From assembly GCA_023053545.1 (NCBI GenBank), contig JAKZAN010000005.1, positions 7,440,001 through 7,504,000 on the forward strand: DNA of 64,000 nt. Reading direction: 5' to 3'. Of this stretch, positions 23,201 through 36,050 are shown one piece after another. Source of the DNA: Lepidurus packardi. Lineage: Eukaryota; Arthropoda; Branchiopoda; Notostraca; Triopsidae. Positions within the stretch are counted from its first letter, which is position 1; every line of letters starts with the position of its first letter. The notes beneath the pieces were generated by a model, which searched no databases, had not been told where the DNA came from, and saw only the letters and a list, made by a program, of their open reading frames with translations. A program made the position numbers and the translations under genes.

Positions 23201-26200
23201 GGTCACGGAGAGAATATTTACCGAATTCAGTCCATGGGTGACCGGGGCGCTTTTGCCTGAGTACTGAATGACTGGACTGCCCCGTGACTCTTCCAGTCGC
23301 GCGACGGAGAAACTCAAACTGCGTTCGCGCAAATGTTTGGCGCTGTCATTCATTGACATGGACGACGTGGACACCACGGCCGTCGTCGGGATCAGTACCA
23401 AGGCTTTGCTCGAATTCTTATCTTTGCTGGTTTGCCTCATAAACCGCTTAGCCCACAAGGGATCCCTGGTTTCCACAATAGCTTCATTATCGCTGATTAT
23501 TTGACTAATTCTGGCTTGGAGCGAACCGGGACTGGGTAGCGACCTGGCTATTAAGGAAGACGGCGATGCCAAAGCAGCAGAAGGCGTAGCCAGAGAAAGG
23601 GAAGTAGAAAAAGAAGACGAAGGCGTTAGCCCCGCCCAGCTGCCACCTGAAAGGTTGTCTGTGTCATTAGCGGGAACGGTTGAAGGTAACGCTGGGCCAC
23701 ACGTTACCACCGCATTGTCAAGCGTACTATCACTGCCCACTCCCCTAAATTTGGGCTTATAGAGCCTCTTGTCCGGCGTGGGCACTTTGATCAATGAATC
23801 AGGCACAGAATTGGTTCGCAAGTCTTTGGTCGCCGTTTCAGGAGCAGGGTTGGCTTTGGGGGGCGTGGCTTCCGTGGGGTTATTGAGCATGGAAGCTACC
23901 GAGTGCTTGAAAGGGGTGTGTTGGCCTGCATTCTGATTATGGTTCTGACTCTGACTCAGCTGACTGGTACTGGAGGCATCGCTCAACGTCGCCAGATCCT
24001 CACCCATGGAATCTTCTTCGTCACTGGCGCCATCTTCCGGTCCGCTAAAGCAAATATCTGTGGCCGCCGTCCCCGCTTGGCCCAATGACTCAAGTTTGAG
24101 AGCATGGGCTCGGGATTTGCAGTGTTTATACAGATTGCTTTTGGTTTTGAAGGCGAAACCGCAAGAGGTGCACGGATAAGGGCGCTCATTGGTGTGCGCT
24201 CGCAAATGTTTCTCCAGAACACTCGGTTTGGCACAGGCATGTTGGCAAATGGGACACACGTACTTGCCGGTACTTTTCTTGTTCAGGTCACTCTCTTCTT
24301 CTGCAGCAATCACAGGAACGCTCTCTTCCACGCTTCGTTTGCAGGTCTCGCTAACTCCGGATTCTGGCTGGCTCGCCAGTGCGGTACTACTCGCGGCGCT
24401 CGCAGGCCGATCTTCAACGACCGCATCGTTCTGAACTGGCGCAGCCACTTTCTTGAACTTTTTGTGTAAATAACCCGAGGAGTCCCCAGGATCGGACTCC
24501 GAAATTGTCCTGGCAACCATCAAATTCAGGACAGGTACAACAATAGGTGCTTGACAGTTTCCATCAACTCTCGGATCACCAACTAGAATACAGAAAACGA
24601 ATTAGAAACAGAAATGTAAAACTAATTTGCACAATTAAGCCTTAACCAGAATAAATTAATGTATAAACCCAACACGCACAGAGGTCGAAACTAAAAGCGC
24701 CTTCCACTGTCTACACCGGTGCAATATTTTTAGCACTCGGTGTGTCAAACATGTATATGCTTGCACACTGTCTACACACTCGAGTTCCACAAATATTGCA
24801 CCAGTGCAGCCAGTGGAAGGCACTATAACTTGTAAAACTCAAGCTCATAAATGTCTAAAAGTGTACAACTTAAAAGCGACTATAACTATGGAAAAAGTGG
24901 GCAGTAAAAAAGAATTACTGCAACTTACTTGTGCTCGCTTCCATTCGATTTGCTTTGGCATTCAAGGGCGGTCGGCCACGTCTACCTCGGCCACCGCCGC
25001 GTTTTGAAACATCGGATACAGTGTTCGCCGAGGAATTAACTGTAAACCGAGCAGAAATAAATTACACGGAAAACAAACATACAAGAAGCTTCAATGCACC
25101 TTCCCAATCAAGTTTCCCTGCTTATATAATTGCCCCCAAAATATGATAACGTGCATTTACGAACCATTATATTTGTCCCCCTCTTGCAGTTATGTTCAAG
25201 TTCAGTTTCATTGATAATTGCCTGCAAAATTTCAGCTTTTTATCTTACTGCAGGTCACGGCCACGCCTACTACGATACCGTATGGTACGAGGACGGACCC
25301 AAGTTCAACTGCAATAAATATAAGTTTTCCAGACTTTGCGCCGCTGTTATCAAGACCGGAGTCCTAAAATCCTCTGTAATTATTTTTCTAAATCTCGTAA
25401 CAATCTTCTTATCATCGATTCAACGTACAGCCATGTTCAATCTAAACCCATTTATGGCGAACAACCCTACCTAAAATCCCCCACTTCTCTGGGCAATACA
25501 TCCTAAGTCGCTAACCTCTCCGGTATTCCGACCTCCGAATAGTCCCCTCCCATCAACATTCGTAGGGTTTCAAAAGCACCCAAAGATAATGCTTTTCTTG
25601 TCTTGTAGCGTAGGGGAAGCGACAAACGACCCCGGTTTCAGCGAAAAAGTATCGAGTAAGTGAATGAAGCAAAAGCTACGAGAAATGGTGGGCCAATTCT
25701 CAGAAAGCTGTTTTCCTTCATTGTCAAGCTTTCTGGAGACAAGGGTTAGCCTCTCCAAACCACGCCCTCGTTTTTCTTGGCCCTGGGAGTTGGACTGTGT
25801 TCGCTATAGTATTATATAGTAAAGAGCTACGTTTTGTCTGGGGGGTTGAACTGGGGTTAGGAGAGAAAGATTCTGAAGGGCCGCAAAAGGCGTCTGTCCG
25901 GCGCCACTCTGTCCGGGCCAGCAACGTGGAATGCGGGAACAGCTTGCCAACAGGAGGAGCGAACGGGAGAAAACCGGGAAGGGTATGCAAATAAGGCCAC
26001 GAGGAGGGACCAAAAGAGAAGACGTTTTTATTTCCTTAGCGCGCCACCTCCGTTTCTATTGGTTTTGTTTTATTTTGTTGCCGTTTTTCTAGTAATATTA
26101 TGCTGTCTATCTAGCCTAAGTAGCTATCCGTTATCACTTTCTGATAGAATAACGCTTTCATACTCTGCGAGATTTTTCGCTTTTGCTCATTACGCTTTAA

Positions 26201-28559
26201 AAAAACACGCAACTCCTTTTCATACATATGGTTTGCTTCGTTCTTAACGACGTACACACTCCCCAGTTTCACTTGGCTTTAGCTCCAGTCCTTGTCCTTG
26301 TCTTCTTCCATTTCCTTCCTAGCAGTCTTTGTAACTTTAGCTTGTCTTCGACTTGCGAGTCCAACAACCTTCCAGCAAGGTTGTATGCCATGGCATGCTA
26401 TGCTGTCCAAAGGGAAACCACAGCACACAGCGAGGTCCAAGGGATGCCCAACTCACGCGTGCGTGAGCCTCATTTGCATTCGGTAACCTACCCCTGGTCC
26501 TCATTCTCTCTTCATCTCCACTGTTCAACCTAACCCAACCTTCTTGTACCTTCTCAACACAGGGGAAAAAAGAAGGGGAAAATTCGTTTTTACGTCTGAA
26601 GTCCGTTTTCAAGGCTCTCGGAATATCCCCGCCTAAGGCTAATCAATAATCGACACAGTTGAGCTTTGGATGCGAGATTTTTCTGGCTTAGCCCTATCTA
26701 GCCCTATAATGACGACTCTTAATTCCAATTGACGACATTGCAGAGGGGATTTACTCCCTAGCGGGAAATAGGGGCCTCTATCACATGCTTCCTTCCCTCT
26801 TTAGACGGTGCTCCCCTTCAAAGACGCATTCCAAAATGTTACAAATGGGGCCAAAGCTACAAAGCAAAAGAACATAGTCCAATGCAGGGTTTCCTGGTGC
26901 TCCCGCTCCTTCTCAAAAGGAAAGCCCCCTTATCCCATTTCTTCCCCGATGCATCTTCCTTCTTTAACACACATCAAATTATGCGATTTTTGATCTACCA
27001 AAGAAACATGCTTTGCCACCGAAAACTCATCCAGACCACCCTAAGAGCGCTTTTAAACACTTTTAGTACCGCGTTCACTGGCTGCACTGGTGCAATATTT
27101 TTGGCACTCAGTATGTGTATACAGTGTGTACAGATACGCACGTTTGAAACACTTGAGTGCCAAAAATATTGCACTGGTGCAGCCAGTGGAACGCGCTATA
27201 AGAGAAAGGGAGTACAACCAAGTCCTTACATTTGTCTTAAAACGTTCGAAAACCGAACCCAAAGCAGAACTGTTAAATAAAAAAACGTCACGTCCCTTTC
27301 TTTTCTCTCTGTCTATTTTTTCTATTTGTTTTATTTGTGTCGTTCTTTGTCAGTTCCTAATACTGAAAGCCAACGGCCAACCCCGTTCCAGTAACGTTTG
27401 TTCTTTTCGGGCTGGGAAAGACGCAGTCTGGGCCCGAGTCTACCGCGGCGCTGTGCCAACGTTTTTGGCCTTCCCAATCCCAATTATCGTATGCACTCTA
27501 GACCATGCATCTCGTCTCCTCCTGATGGCTTTGCTCGCCACCCACTCGTTTTGATCCTCCCTCCAAACGCACCTCACCCATCCCCCTTTCACCCACCTCC
27601 TACTCATTAAAAGCAAAAGTGGGTGGATGTGCCTAGTGTTATAACGTAGAGGGACTCTCTCTGCCAAATTCCAACGCATCGAATACGAAACGAAGATGGC
27701 AAGCGAGACACGAAACTATCCTCTCTTTTGTTTTTGTTGTTACTTTATCCTGCCCACGAACCAAACAACTCCAAACTTGGAACTCGGAATAGAGATTCCA
27801 GCTATTTTTTTTCATTACATACACTTTTGGTTCGGAAAAGGCTTCGCATATGCTGCTTGCGGATAACCAATTCGGTGAACCGCAACTTTCCAGCGACATC
27901 CCGTTTTTTCTTTCTAAATTAATAACTTCCTAAAAACGACAACGCAATTCTGAAACGTATAAACCACGAACTGTGATCTTTGGATGCTTTTTGATCACAT
28001 ATACTGTACGGAGGGGGAGATTACATTTAAAAAAATATGGTGTTATAATTAAACACGCCGAACAAAAACAATCGTAGCCTAAATAATTAGGGCTAAGTGG
28101 CAAGCAGGCGTATGTACAGCGCGGACAGGAGCCAGCCTGGCTGCAGGAAGTGACGTCACGGACTTTAAAGGCTAGCATCCATCCAATCGTCTAGCCCGGG
28201 CTTCAGAGGGGTTAGAGCAAGGGTATGGTATAACACAGAGGGAAATCCGAGTCCGAGACGTTATAAATAACAAGCTATATGTGCGCAAATCCTTTTCCGC
28301 TCGTTTTTTCCTTTTCTTTTATTTTGTCTCTCCCGTTTCTTGTGCGTAAGACACTATGAGAAAGCTAGCGTTTTGATTCATGGATCCGGTGATTGAAACT
28401 CAGAACCATGTTGGACAAAACTAACAAGTTATTTCTTAGAAACCCAAGCTCAAAGGCACTAGTGGGATTTACAAACACAAATGAGAAAGGAAGACTATAA
28501 TTTTTAGACTTTATCTTACCCGTTTTGCCGACTCTGCCACTGCCGCGTTTCCGGGGCAT
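17252..28559 (-). CDS. shn: Schnurri/HIVEP-type large zinc-finger transcription factor
   Basis: Exons (minus): 28520-28559, 24929-25039, 21482-24582, 20630-20720, 20450-20570, 20243-20378, 19194-20179, 18935-19121, 18628-18876, 17252-18538; 2102 aa. The first ZAS finger pair is at about residues 158-212 ([20 protein letters not shown]). The second is at about 1116-1165 ([20 protein letters not shown]), followed by a long acidic tract (about 1220-1245) as in HIVEP proteins. Further C2H2 fingers follow at about 1530-1590 and 1600-1625 ([19 protein letters not shown]), and another cluster near the C-terminus. Schnurri acts in the nucleus with Mad/Medea in BMP signalling. Exon 1 ([13 protein letters not shown]) and exon 2 (AT-hook-like GRGRRGRPP) join in phase 1; exon 1 is the least certain. 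Introns 1 to 3 carry small mobile elements. Confidence 0.92.
20818..21446. mobile_element. non-autonomous DNA element with TTAA target duplication
   Basis: TTAA at 20818-20821 and 21443-21446 flanks a 621-base element. Its ends are inverted: GGCTCCCGTATACCTTAG against CTAAAGTATACGGGAGCC. TTAA duplication is the hallmark of piggyBac-type transposition. There is no transposase frame. Inside, a hairpin (gattctcatc/gatgagaatc, about 21170-21195) is followed by a CCTAA-rich patch (about 21200-21232). It lies in an intron of the Schnurri gene. A deleted relative is at 2071-2128. Confidence 0.75.
24699..24821. mobile_element. small foldback element (MITE-like), copy 1
   Basis: Ends GCCTTCCACTG (24699-24709) and CAGTGGAAGGC (24811-24821) are perfect inverted repeats. 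Pairing continues inward through GGTGCAATATTT and AAATATTGCACC with mismatches. It sits in Schnurri intron 2 and is related to the copy at 27071-27194. Confidence 0.7.
27071..27194. mobile_element. small foldback element (MITE-like), copy 2
   Basis: Arms at 27071-27110 and 27154-27194 are about 40 bases each and nearly perfect inverted repeats. They contain TGCAATATTTTTGGCACTCA and its complement, around a loop of about 43 bases. It lies in Schnurri intron 1. It has the same family ends as copy 1 at 24699-24821. Confidence 0.75.
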
Positions 28560-30913
28560 TTTCTGAAAGCGCGGGAAATCTCTTACGAGTTGATTAGTGT
28601 CGTATTATTCGCAGTCGGGCCCATAATTAGCACTAACTTTGTGTGAATATCCCAAGAACATCAGTTTCGACGTAAGAGAGTTACATGGTCTTTATCAGTG
28701 CCTCTCGCTCTCTTATAGGATAATCACAAACGTTTCGACTTTCGACCAAAGCTAGTTTTTTCTTCTTTTTTTTTTTAACGCGCCCTATAGCCGGAGGAAT
28801 TCCATTTCTGAATGGCACGTCCCTGTCTTCGTGCGGGATTTTTCTTCTTTTAATAATCTCAGTAAATCAGGGTAGTAAACTTGCTTCCAACATGTCCAAG
28901 TAAAATGGCATTTCCCAAATGTTCGTCCTTTTTTAGCTCCTTTCTGGCACCACTTGGCGGAATTCCCTTATCCGAGTTGCAACATTGTTAATTCTGGTTT
29001 CAGTTCTCATCAGAAAAGCAGCTGTCGGCAACTTGGTGGCACTTTCTGTACGTTTTTATTTCCAAACACCCACCACAGCGAACAACACGGAACCAGTCAA
29101 AAAGCCAGTTCGGTAGGATTGCAAGAATCTAGATCATCACCCGGAATTAGAACAAGTTCACACTTATTTGTAATAGGCAGGTGTTTCCTGAATGCCGGCG
29201 ACCGAAAAGAAGAGGAAGGAAAATATTGGCAAATAAAATCCACGCGAAGGATCGAGGACAAACTGTGTGAAGTTGTCGAGTTGGACGACAGGCGATGCAC
29301 TCGCAATGGACATGGAGAGGGAGTATCGTTTGTGTGGAGTAAAGTGTGAGTGAGTGTGTTGTAGAGTTAAGAGTATCCCCCCGTGTAAAATCGATGGCGT
29401 TTTCCTTCTACGTCAGCGTCCATGAAGTCTCCGTGGCGAAGGCCAGGGACGACTTAGGAGTTAGGAAGAAGGCAAAGAAAGAGGGCGGGAAACACTCACC
29501 ACCTTCTTGCCACCCACTTTCGCCTGGTTCTCCACTCCGGGCCCCATTGAATAGAAGAAAACGGGGCGGCTAAATGGGCAACCCGTAGCCACCAGCGCAG
29601 TCAAAGCAGCCAAAAAGGGGTTCCCCCAATTTTATCCCAGCTCCTAACCTTGTATTCACAGCAAATGGAAGGGAACTTGTCAATTTTCTACCCATGCGAC
29701 TTGACGTAGAAACACCCCAATTTCAACACGTGCACGGGGCAATATAAGTATTCCAAAAGGTATTTTCCACACACACCTGGCTAAAACTGAATAAGCGCGC
29801 AAGTTGAGTGTCAATCACGTAACTGATATTACACCGACTCCAGATTCCGTCCTTGCGTGTCTGTTGGGTCTTTCCCTGCGTCTCCCATACTCTACTACTA
29901 CACTCCTTTCGTTTACGTTTTCCGCCATCAACATTCTTCCAGTGTGGAAACTTGTAGAAAAGAGTGTGGAAAGAAGGGGAGTCGAGAGGTAGGTAAAGGG
30001 GCAAAATGGCGCGGTATGGGACAAGCCGAGCCCAGGGGCAGCGAGGGGCGGGGGTTTAAACAGGGACAAAGAAGGCGGAGTAGCTTGAAACTAAAGACGA
30101 AGCCTTCGAGTTGCCTTGCCATGGGCTGCGAAAGTACGAAGGAAGAGGAAAGCGAGGAGAGAGAAACGAAAAACCGAGTTATCGGTATCGCTTCCCAGAT
30201 TCCCCCTTTCAAATAGCTCAGAGACCCAGTCATTCACGCTACATGAACTTATGAATGGGGCGTGGTTTAATCACATTTTGCTTTTATTTGAATGACACAT
30301 ACCCTTTATTTATATAATCCTCAGGGGAATAAGCCCACAGCGTTAGGACTCTATTCGTGTAAATACTTTAATGGATTCACGTATACAGATGGAGTTTAAT
30401 GATATGGAATCTCGGCGTTAATACGAAGCACGGTCGATGCGTTTATTTACGATGCAAGTCCGGAAAGTCCCCAATAGGTGGCGGAAGGTTACGGATGGTT
30501 TCGAAAAGAGAAGCAGTGATTGGCTCTCGAGGGATGAGCACCGAATTCAAGCCGAGTGACAGTTAAAACTAAGAAGGGCGAAGTGGTGATGATGATTCTA
30601 ATCACGTCCTGGACCTTTATTTTATCTTGAAAAGGTGGGTAAGTATTTATAAGTCATAAAACTTATATCTAGTTGAGATTAATAACACGTTTCCTCAGGG
30701 TTTAATATTGAACTTGTCCAGTTAGGCCGAAGGCCTAGATAGGCTGTGCATGAAAAGTAGGTTATCTAAAGTCCTCCATCACAAGTAGCAGAAGCCCCAC
30801 GCTGGCTCTGTCTTGCATGTTAAACAAGTGTTGAGGGTTTTAAAAAATAATTGCACCTTAATCAATTTGGTCATAACTAATAGAATGCACCATTCTGTTT
30901 TTCAGTCACACAA
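28560..30913. other. divergent intergenic region, Schnurri and EMI1 promoters
   Basis: No supported coding gene. The Schnurri start (minus, 28559) and the EMI1/Rca1 start (plus, 30914) point away from each other. A donor-like gtgggtaagt near 30635 and the acceptor tctgtttttcag at 30904 suggest a 5' non-coding exon for EMI1/Rca1. Tracts such as ttttttttt near 28760 are low complexity. Confidence 0.45.
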
Positions 30914-32064
30914 ATGGCAGATGACCAGCAGGATCTCAGGGAGCACCCAGCACATACTACTAAATCTAACCCTGCACCCAGAATTCCAGATCAGCCATGT
31001 TTCTTAACGAACAACGACATACCTCAGTCCCCTGCTCTGGCAGGCACTTTTGAAAGCCCATCTGCAGGCCTTCACTCTCAGAGGTTATACCAAAGCAGAG
31101 ATTGTAGCCTCCAACCCGACAGTGGCTACAGTTCTGAGCAGTATTCTTCTTCAGCAATATCTTCCTTTCATTCTGTAAGCCATGTCCCAGCCTCAATTGC
31201 GAGCATCACAACCAACTCCTATGAACTGGACCACAAAGTAGACGATTTCCAGCTCTGTATTCAGAGTCCCTCTTCTTCCCCTATACAGACTTCATTTTTC
31301 AATGACACCCCTGGCCGTTTGCAATCCCCATACTCAAAAGTGCGGATAGACTTGATAGACTTCTTAACGAAGAAACATAGTCAAGAAGGTGTCCTCTGCC
31401 ATATTTTGTCCTATTTAAGTGCCAAAGACTTAAGGAATATCACCCAAGTGTCTCGCAGTTGGCGGAGCTTTGTTAAACAGGACACGAAGCTCCGGAAGAG
31501 ATTTCTGTCATTCCAAAGTCATACTCGAGGCGCATATAAGGTTTTTAATTCTTGTTTGAAAGCATTTGATATAAGCTAATCATATTTTCTATTAGGAAAA
31601 TGAAGCGACGGGGTCGAATGGGAAATCAAGCGTCGAACGGACAAGAAGCTTACTAGGCGAAAGCCAGAATCTGCAGACACCCCCTAACCAAGTATCCACA
31701 GCAACAACTCACAACTTTATTGCTCAATCCACGCCTTCCAGAATGGAAGAGGTAAGAAAAGATCCAAAAAAAAAGAATAACTGGGTTACAAAACGGTTGT
31801 TTGTTTCTGAAGGCCAAACGCACCTTACTAACAAGATGTGATCATTTGTTACGACAATGTCCAACGTGCAAATCGCCTGCCCGAGTGGACCCTCGCAACA
31901 ATTTGGGAGAATGCAGTAGCGGCCATTGCCAAACCCGCTTCTGCTCTCGCTGCCTGGGTCCTTACCACGACACCAGTCCTTGCATTACTATCAGCCCACG
32001 CAAACGGAATGCGACTTTGATCGGTAGCAAAAGCAGTAAACGCAACTTGAAGCGATTACTATGA
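30914..32064 (+). CDS. FBXO5: EMI1/Rca1-type F-box protein, APC/C inhibitor
   Basis: Exons 30914-31540, 31596-31751 and 31813-32064; 344 aa, phase 0 at both joins. An acceptor sits nine bases upstream of the ATG, so the start codon is near the beginning of exon 2. A Ser-rich N-terminal half is followed by an F-box (about residues 160-205, CHILSYLSAKDLRNITQVSR). Then comes a C-terminal zinc-binding region with CPTCKSPARVDP, a CxxxxC pair, FCSRCLGPYH and a final Cys. This architecture is that of EMI1/EMI2 (FBXO5/FBXO43) and Drosophila Rca1, which block the anaphase-promoting complex. The protein ends in a basic tail (KSSKRNLKRLL). FBXO5 and FBXO43 cannot be told apart here. Confidence 0.9.
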
Positions 32065-33157
32065 ACGAAAAACGAAAAGAACGCACTAAATTACATACTT
32101 AACGGAAACGGTGATGCCATAATGCTCAAACGAATGCGAACAAACTCCGACGGACAAAAAATGTAGCCCTTTTCGAGGCAAATTCTACAAAGATTGGATT
32201 ATATAGTTTTCATGTTTGAAGCTGAGACATTTGGAATGACTAGCAATTAGTTGCAATTCAATTTGGCAATACCCGGTTTGGATTTCCATGACATTTGGAT
32301 TTGGCTCTCTTTCTTCCCAACACTGTCCCATCATATTCCTTCGTTATACTTTTTAAGGGCCTGGACCTCGTTTTTCGACAACAAATTTGTATCAAATAAT
32401 TGCATGTAAAATTATGTACAATAAAAAGTATTTTACGAGGACAAACATTTTGCTTGCTGCTATAAACGTTCAATTCAACCATACAAAAGAACACTCACCA
32501 AGAACAAACAGAACAGATAGCTTTATTACCTTATGGCAGGTAGAAGATGACTAACTCCATTGCGTAAAAACCGGCCTGGGAAGATTGTACAAACTGGATT
32601 TACAATTTCGTTGCCTACCCGTAAAAAAATGCGGGGAGCTTGGGGAGAGTAAATCCTAATGCTAAGACGGACATCCTGCAATTAAAAATAAGTTATGTTA
32701 ACAAAAACGTCTAATGAACGTCAGTAGGGGAAACATACTAAAGCCAAGGTACTACTTACAATGCTGCATGGTGTGTGCTTAAGCGAAAGTGCGTAATCAA
32801 AAACCCAAACCTTGCCCGGACCAAAAAGCTGGTACACTTTCAACAAAATTACGTAAGCACTTTATTGTTGATATAGGATGGTTAACGCTGTTTCAGACCG
32901 CGGTGTATTTGAAGCCCCTACACCGTTTTTATGGTTTGGTCCACGACTAGTTTAATATAAACTACGAATTGATCAAATGCTGGAATGATTTAGACTTTGC
33001 TAGCTTAAAGAACTGTCCGTTCTAACAGCCAGACAAAGTCTACCGAAAAGGGCTGAGAATATGGCATGTCTTGTAAAAAAGAAAAACATTCTAAATTTTA
33101 AATAGAGCATACGTTTGTACAGAATAAAAATGGTTAAGTTATTATTGTCTTGGATGG
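32065..33157. other. tail-to-tail intergenic region
   Basis: No gene seen. It contains the 3' ends of EMI1/Rca1 (plus) and acid sphingomyelinase (minus), with a candidate poly(A) signal aataaa near 32420. Confidence 0.5.
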
Positions 33158-36050
33158 TTAAAAGTATAAGCCTGGCGTAGTAAACCAAGAACCTGTGGAA
33201 GAGCCCAGCCACCCTAAGCCACCCAAAAAGGTGAAGACAGACGATAAACCTAACCCGTTAAAAAGCCACGTCTTCCATGAACTCCGACTCTTGGCGTCGA
33301 TGCGCTCTTCCAGTTCTTGGCAGGTGGCTTCGCGGTCATTCGAGCGGCCAGACTTGAGGTCACACAATAACCGCTTCTTGCACTCTGCGTCACATTTGGG
33401 TCTCACAGGAGAGGCTTTCCAGTAATTCCTGCCAATTGAAGATATTTAAAAATGAAACAATATTCACCAGTCAATATAACGTTACTTGTAGTAGATTTGA
33501 AACAAGTTATCGTCATAGCTCATGCGATGAACTAGATGGTCCCAGTCTTGAGGTGTCAAAGAAGTCATTTGATAAGCTTCTCTGGCGGTGTACAAAAGAT
33601 ACCACCTTGGTGCTGTCATGGCAAAACGGTTAGCTTCCTGTAAATTCATAACCCATGACTCGTGATCTACGACCATCTATGCGAATCCAAACGATACGGA
33701 AGGAATGAGGTCGTGACTTCAGGATTGTGCATTATTTGTTACCTTAGTTGAGCCAGGGTAATTTCCATCCACGTGATAGATTCTATAACCTGGATTAAGT
33801 CCATAATACGGGGTAACTGAGGGTCCAATATACGCAATATTCGTTGCTCGTCCTCGGTACGTTTCATCATAAAACACTTCGTATTCATCAAAGTGGGTGT
33901 GGCCAAAGAATTGCGCAGCAATCGTTGCTTCATATCTTTAAGATCGATCAGAGATTAAGCTGAATTACAGGCTCTATTAAGAAAGGGTCGCGTTCTTTAC
34001 CTGTTAACAATCCGGTAATAATTATGCGACCAAACTTTGAGACAATCGCTGTGACCTGGCGGGATATGACCTAGGATATGCACCTTCTCTCCTTTAAATT
34101 CTGCGCTTTGCAACTCATAAATCAGCCACTGCAATTCTTGAGCAGGATCTGTACTGTTCAACAATAGCCACCTATAACAAACAAATTTAGTTAAATTCGA
34201 TTACTTTCCAAACATTCATTTAAATGCTGTGGGGTGTACGGGGAAATAATGTTGGCATGAAAAGACCTACCAATTCTTGTTATTGCAATAGTTCATGTTC
34301 AACGAAATAACGCGGAAGCCAGGACTAACCAATATGGAGTAAAAACCGCCTTTACGGACCGTCGCTGACGCGGATTCGGGTAACCACCGTCTCCACTGAA
34401 TATCCAACTCTTTATAGAGCCAGTCCACGGAGTAATAGGGCTCCACAAACGGAGGCGGGAAACTGTAACATTACCACACGCGGAAATGAAGTCATACTGT
34501 ATGCTTTACAAAGTAAACAGGCTCATTATACAACATTATTACCTGTTAACCGGTGCGCTTTCATGGTTGCCTAATGCGGGGAAAATTCTCGTATTGGGGA
34601 AGTAATAGGCCAACTGTTTGACTGTTTCTCGTAAAACGTACAAGTTCTCCTCTTTTGTTTGGTTCCAAACATCATGAGGCGGCAAATCCCCAGTCCAAAT
34701 AATAAAATCCAAGTCCTGAAAGACGAAAGGTTTACTTTTACTTTTCACCTTCATGCGCATAGAAATGTAGTTGTACTTTATGGTAAGCCGCAATGTGAGC
34801 CATCATAGCTTCAATGGTACGTCTTGGAGTATCGCACTTTCGGTAATCTCCCCATCTGCCAGCTCCTGCACTGGGAGTTTGAGCCAAACCGTCGGTTAAC
34901 CGGCAACACAATGGTTCGTTACAATCCGCTAAGGAGCCTTCATGGTAATACGGATCAAAGTGAGTATCTGACAAATGTAAGACTTTCAACACGGGCGCAC
35001 TCTGTAACGACAAAGGAAAAACCAGCAACTTAATTAATAGAACACATGCTAATGGTTGAAGGTGCTTGAACTACGTACCACAGCAGGGAGCGTGAGAGCT
35101 ACTTTAGGTTTAGGTATGGGCGGTATCGCCACATCCCAATCGTGGTAAGGATTGTAGGGAGTCCCACAAACGTCTCCAATGATAAAACCACAAATTTCAT
35201 CGGCTGTTAAAACCAAGCGGGATAACACGTAAATGACCTCATCAGCCATAAGGTGAATAATCCCTTCGCAAACTCTCCTAGATTCAATCTTTAAACTAAT
35301 GCAAAGTTTGGTGGCAGCGTGGACGATCTCATGATTGCTTTTGCCCGAGTCAACGTAATGTTGCAACAACCCAACTCCTGTAAACAAGGAAAAGTAAGTT
35401 AAGATTATGAGCTTTGTGCGTAAGGAAACTTGAGGATACTGATAGTTACCTGCTTTGCAAGCTGAACAAGATACGGAAGTCATTACAGAAGTTTCCAGCT
35501 CCTTCATGACTTCCCGGATGTCTAAAAGCTTGAATGCATTGCCCAAAAATGCTGGTAGACCACGAGACCCGCGTGCTCTTCCCATTCGATCAATCGTCTC
35601 TGGTAATTCGTTGTCAATCTCCCACATTAGGGCTGTATAATTTAAAGAACTCAAATCAAAGCCGGACAACTTCTCTTGCGCAGTTATTAACGCAGGCTCA
35701 ATTAATCTCAACTGCTCCTCCCACGCGGCCCAGTCTTTTCTTTTTCGCAGCTGAGCGATCTGTTCGGGAGTTAAGTTGTACTCTATTGTTCCAGATGTAG
35801 AAGTGGGTGATGTTGTGCCATGAGAATCAAAATCCGAAGCTTTGTCAATCCAGAATTCATCACTAATCTGACGCTCCAATGGTGATGGATGACCTTATCA
35901 ATAAACAAAATGATTATTTAAAGATATCCTAAAATGAGCAGCAAAATTATTACTGTTAAGTAAAGGCAGGAAAAGGGCGAAGAGCACAACCCATGCCTTT
36001 CTCCTTCGCACGAATTTATATGAAGGCGAAGAAGCTTTTGAAGAGTTCAT
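33158..36050 (-). CDS. SMPD1: acid sphingomyelinase (sphingomyelin phosphodiesterase)
   Basis: Ten exons (minus): 35954-36050, 35450-35893, 35079-35377, 34777-35001, 34543-34715, 34271-34462, 34001-34171, 33743-33935, 33486-33676, 33158-33428; 751 aa. It cleaves sphingomyelin to ceramide in lysosomes or outside the cell. The N-terminus has a basic stretch and a hydrophobic core ([11 protein letters not shown]) as signal sequence. A saposin-B domain (about 172-258) begins CSACKAG. The calcineurin-like phosphoesterase core shows the metal motifs [33 protein letters not shown] and [10 protein letters not shown] in order. The C-terminus ends in a hydrophobic Gly-rich stretch. The exact start is uncertain because an upstream acceptor near 36151 implies a 5' non-coding exon. 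Confidence 0.94.

Noticed and set aside
26059..27610. Several 60-150 codon plus frames
   Set aside because: They lie in Schnurri intron 1, overlap the foldback element, and have no coherent protein texture or splicing.
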